Below are positions 6,005-7,598 of a stretch of 7,598 bases of DNA, one piece after another. The DNA is taken from positions 1-7,598 of the forward strand of contig CANLGS010000175.1 in assembly GCA_947490035.1 (NCBI GenBank). Direction: 5' to 3'. The translations under genes and the position numbers were made by a program. Below the pieces are notes generated by a model. It was not told where the DNA came from. It saw only the letters and a list, made by a program, of their open reading frames with translations, and did no database searches. This DNA comes from Gemmataceae bacterium. Its GTDB lineage: Bacteria > Planctomycetota > Planctomycetia > Gemmatales > Gemmataceae. Numbering within the stretch: the first letter of the stretch is position 1; each line of letters opens with the position of its first letter.

Positions 6005-6628
6005 ATGTCCGCGACCGCGACCCTACCCGCTCCCGCAACGACGACCCCGCCACCGGCGACCGGCTGGCCGCGCCCGCTGTGCTGGACGGTGGACTTGTTC
6101 CACGCCGTCAACTCGACCGGCGTCTTCGAAGGCCGGCGGCCGATGCTGATTCATGGCGTCCTTCTGGAGCAAGGCCCAATGAACCCGCCGCACGCGACCG
6201 CGTTGGACTTGACCGTCGAAGCCTTGCGGGCAGTGTTCGGCACCGGCTGGCGGATCCGTGTGCAAACGCCGCTCGTCCTCGGTTTAGCCCTCGACCCGTT
6301 TCCAGATGTCGCCGTGGTCGCCGGCAATGCGCGCGATTTTGCCGTCGCGCACCCTGCGACGGCCTCGCTGGTGGTTGAAATCAGCGACACGACGCTCACG
6401 ACCGATATGACCGAGAAGGCCGAACTGTACGCGACAGCACACATTCCCGAATATTGGGTGCTTGATCTGAACGCGCGCTGCCTGCACGTGTACCGCGACC
6501 CGGCCACACTGCCCGCCACTCTCGGCGCGACTGCGTATCAAACACACCTCACGCTTGGTCCGACCGACACCGTGTCGCCGCTCGCCGCGCCGAACAGCAC
6601 CATCACCGTATCGGACCTACTCCCATGA
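6005..6628 (+). CDS. Uma2-family (DUF820) PD-(D/E)XK nuclease-like protein
   Basis: Uma2 proteins adopt the restriction-endonuclease PD-(D/E)XK fold; they are abundant in cyanobacteria and planctomycetes, and their cellular role is largely unknown. This 207-aa copy has the usual length. After a Pro/Thr/Ala-rich N-tail (1-22) come a conserved loop around 46-55, the P100-D101 metal-site pair in DPFPDVAVV, Glu125 in LVVEISD, D134-x3-K138 in DMTEKAELY, and the family signature EYWVLD at 149-154. Thus the catalytic set D...E...K appears complete. The ATG at 6005 follows GGAGGTGA by only a few bases. Its stop overlaps the next start in an ATGA (6625-6628), so the two proteins are made together. Nuclease activity is inferred from the family fold, not shown. 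Confidence 0.9.
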   Translation: MSATATLPAPATTTPPPATGWPRPLCWTVDLFHAVNSTGVFEGRRPMLIHGVLLEQGPMNPPHATALDLTVEALRAVFGTGWRIRVQTPLVLGLALDPFPDVAVVAGNARDFAVAHPATASLVVEISDTTLTTDMTEKAELYATAHIPEYWVLDLNARCLHVYRDPATLPATLGATAYQTHLTLGPTDTVSPLAAPNSTITVSDLLP

Positions 6629-7575
6629 CGACGCTTGACCGCTATCGCGGTGCGCTCCTCGGTCTCGCCGCGGGCGACGCGCTCGGCACCACGCTGGAGT
6701 TCGAGCAGCCTGGGTCGTTCGTTCCCCTGACGGACATGGTTGGCGGCGGGCCTTTTGACCTGAAGGCTGGCGAATGGACCGACGACACGACGATGGCGTT
6801 GTGCCTCGCAGAAAGTCTCGTCGTGAAGCAAGCGTTCGACCCGGTTCACCAACTCGAAACGTACTGCCGCTGGTACAACGAAGGGCACCTCAGCGTAAAG
6901 GGTCGGTGCTTCGACATCGGTAACGCCACGCGCGGCGCGCTGGCGCGTTTCAAGCGCGAACCGGCACCGTTCTGCGGCGACATCAGCCCGAACTCAGCCG
7001 GGAACGGGTCGCTCATGCGGCTCGCGCCGGCGCCGCTCGCGTTCGCGTCGGACCCGGAGAAGGCCATCTTCATGGCGGGCGAAAGTTCTCGCACCACGCA
7101 CGGCGCGGATGAGTGTGTCGATGCGTGCCGGTACTTCGCGGGGTTGCTGCTCGCGGCGATTAGCGGCATGTCGAAGCGCGCGATCCTGAGCAACGACTAC
7201 GAACCGCCGATGAAGTGCTTCCTCGAAAGCCCGCTCGCGCCGAAGGTGGGTGCGATTGCCGGCGGGTCGTTCGCGGTGAAGGAGCCGCCGCAGATTCGCG
7301 GCAGCGGGTACGTGATCCACACGCTCGAAGCGGCGCTGTGGGCGTTCCACGGCACCGACAACTTCCGCGACGGCGCGCTCAAGGTCGTGAACCTCGGCGA
7401 AGACGCGGACACCACCGGCGCCGTGTACGGGCAGATCGCGGGCGCGTACTACGGTGCCGATGGCATCCCAAGCGAGTGGCGAGAGAAGCTCGCGATGCGC
7501 GAGTTGATCGAACAGCGCGCCGCCGAACTGCACGCGATGGGGTTAGGCGAACCCCGGCCGCAAGGCCGGGGGTGA
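6625..7575 (+). CDS. ADP-ribosylglycohydrolase family protein (DraG/ARH type)
   Basis: Members remove ADP-ribose from modified proteins or other targets using a two-metal (usually Mg or Mn) site in an all-helical fold. The 316-aa protein has normal family length. Motifs are GALLGLAAGDALG at 9-21, the metal-binding TDDT at 52-55 in EWTDDTTMAL, GNGSLMR at 126-132, TTHG at 157-160, and the second metal site with D260 and D262 in GEDADTTGAVYGQIAG (258-273). All key acidic residues are present, so it should be active. Substrate is unknown: protein ADP-ribose, as with DraG on nitrogenase reductase, is one option, but no nif gene is nearby. The start is fixed by ATGA overlap with the Uma2-like gene. 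The final residues (about 306-316, GLGEPRPQGRG) are encoded by a palindromic element and are unlikely to belong to the fold. Confidence 0.93.
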   Translation: MTTLDRYRGALLGLAAGDALGTTLEFEQPGSFVPLTDMVGGGPFDLKAGEWTDDTTMALCLAESLVVKQAFDPVHQLETYCRWYNEGHLSVKGRCFDIGNATRGALARFKREPAPFCGDISPNSAGNGSLMRLAPAPLAFASDPEKAIFMAGESSRTTHGADECVDACRYFAGLLLAAISGMSKRAILSNDYEPPMKCFLESPLAPKVGAIAGGSFAVKEPPQIRGSGYVIHTLEAALWAFHGTDNFRDGALKVVNLGEDADTTGAVYGQIAGAYYGADGIPSEWREKLAMRELIEQRAAELHAMGLGEPRPQGRG

Positions 7576-7598
7576 TCCTGCCACCAACCGCCACCCCC
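7539..7598. repeat. Three-hairpin palindromic element at the 3' end of the glycohydrolase gene
   Basis: Three inverted repeats overlap in tandem: GGGGTT/AACCCC (7539-7544, 7550-7555, 5-nt loop); CCCCGGCC/GGCCGGGG (7552-7559, 7564-7571, GCAA loop of the stable GNRA type); and GGGGGTG/CACCCCC (7568-7574, 7592-7598, 17-nt loop). They share arms, so alternative folds exclude each other. The element covers the last codons and the stop, and may continue past the window. It resembles REP-type dispersed palindromes or a 3'-end structure; only one copy lies in this window. Confidence 0.5.

Noticed and set aside
6994..7533. A 179-codon minus-strand frame opposite the ADP-ribosylglycohydrolase
   Set aside because: Arg/His-rich antisense composition, no family motifs, and the plus strand has all glycohydrolase motifs.
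1..7598. CRISPR arrays, tRNA or rRNA genes, insertion sequences and transposases
   Set aside because: No direct-repeat arrays, cloverleaf-like or rRNA-like sequences, or transposase-like proteins were seen on either strand.

Overview
The window is GC-rich and bacterial, and its gene content fits a planctomycete of the Gemmata group. The pointers are the twin type IV pilus ATPases, a Uma2-family protein (a family that is greatly expanded in that lineage and in cyanobacteria), small secreted or membrane-anchored proteins with long intergenic spacers, and strong third-position GC bias that opens long spurious antisense frames. This assignment is an inference from protein character; no ribosomal RNA or other marker is present.

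Layout. Positions 1-5839 are read entirely from the minus strand, and 6005-7575 from the plus strand. From right to left on the minus strand the genes are: a 240-aa membrane-anchored protein of unknown function (5117-5839); a secreted alpha/beta-hydrolase (4236-5057); a 289-bp spacer holding a nested stem-loop and the leader of the pilus genes; pilB (2228-3946), the pilus extension ATPase; a 186-bp spacer with a hairpin, a candidate promoter and an overlapping palindrome; pilT (887-2041, GTG start), the retraction ATPase with an extremely acidic tail; a HEPN-domain protein (422-856); a 108-aa protein with a BolA-like motif (92-418); and the first 17 codons of another gene that runs off the left edge (1-52). 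The genes from pilT leftwards are packed 3 to 39 bp apart and each has its own Shine-Dalgarno sequence, so they look like one transcription unit. On the plus strand, a Uma2-family PD-(D/E)XK nuclease-like gene (6005-6628) overlaps an ADP-ribosylglycohydrolase gene (6625-7575) by ATGA, and the latter ends inside a palindromic repeat-like element.

How the genes work together. PilB and PilT are the opposing motors of a type IV pilus; the platform protein PilC and the pilins are not in this window. The sequence suggests that pilT is not only co-transcribed with pilB: a hairpin follows pilB, and a candidate promoter with a perfect inverted repeat over its -35 region precedes pilT. The HEPN and BolA-like genes behind pilT form a tight accessory pair of unknown role. 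The Uma2 plus ADP-ribosylglycohydrolase pair is translationally coupled and could join DNA cleavage with ADP-ribose removal, but that is inference. The most unusual items are the Uma2/ADP-ribosylglycohydrolase coupling, the HEPN/BolA-like pair, the pilT regulatory palindrome and the three-hairpin element at the right edge.
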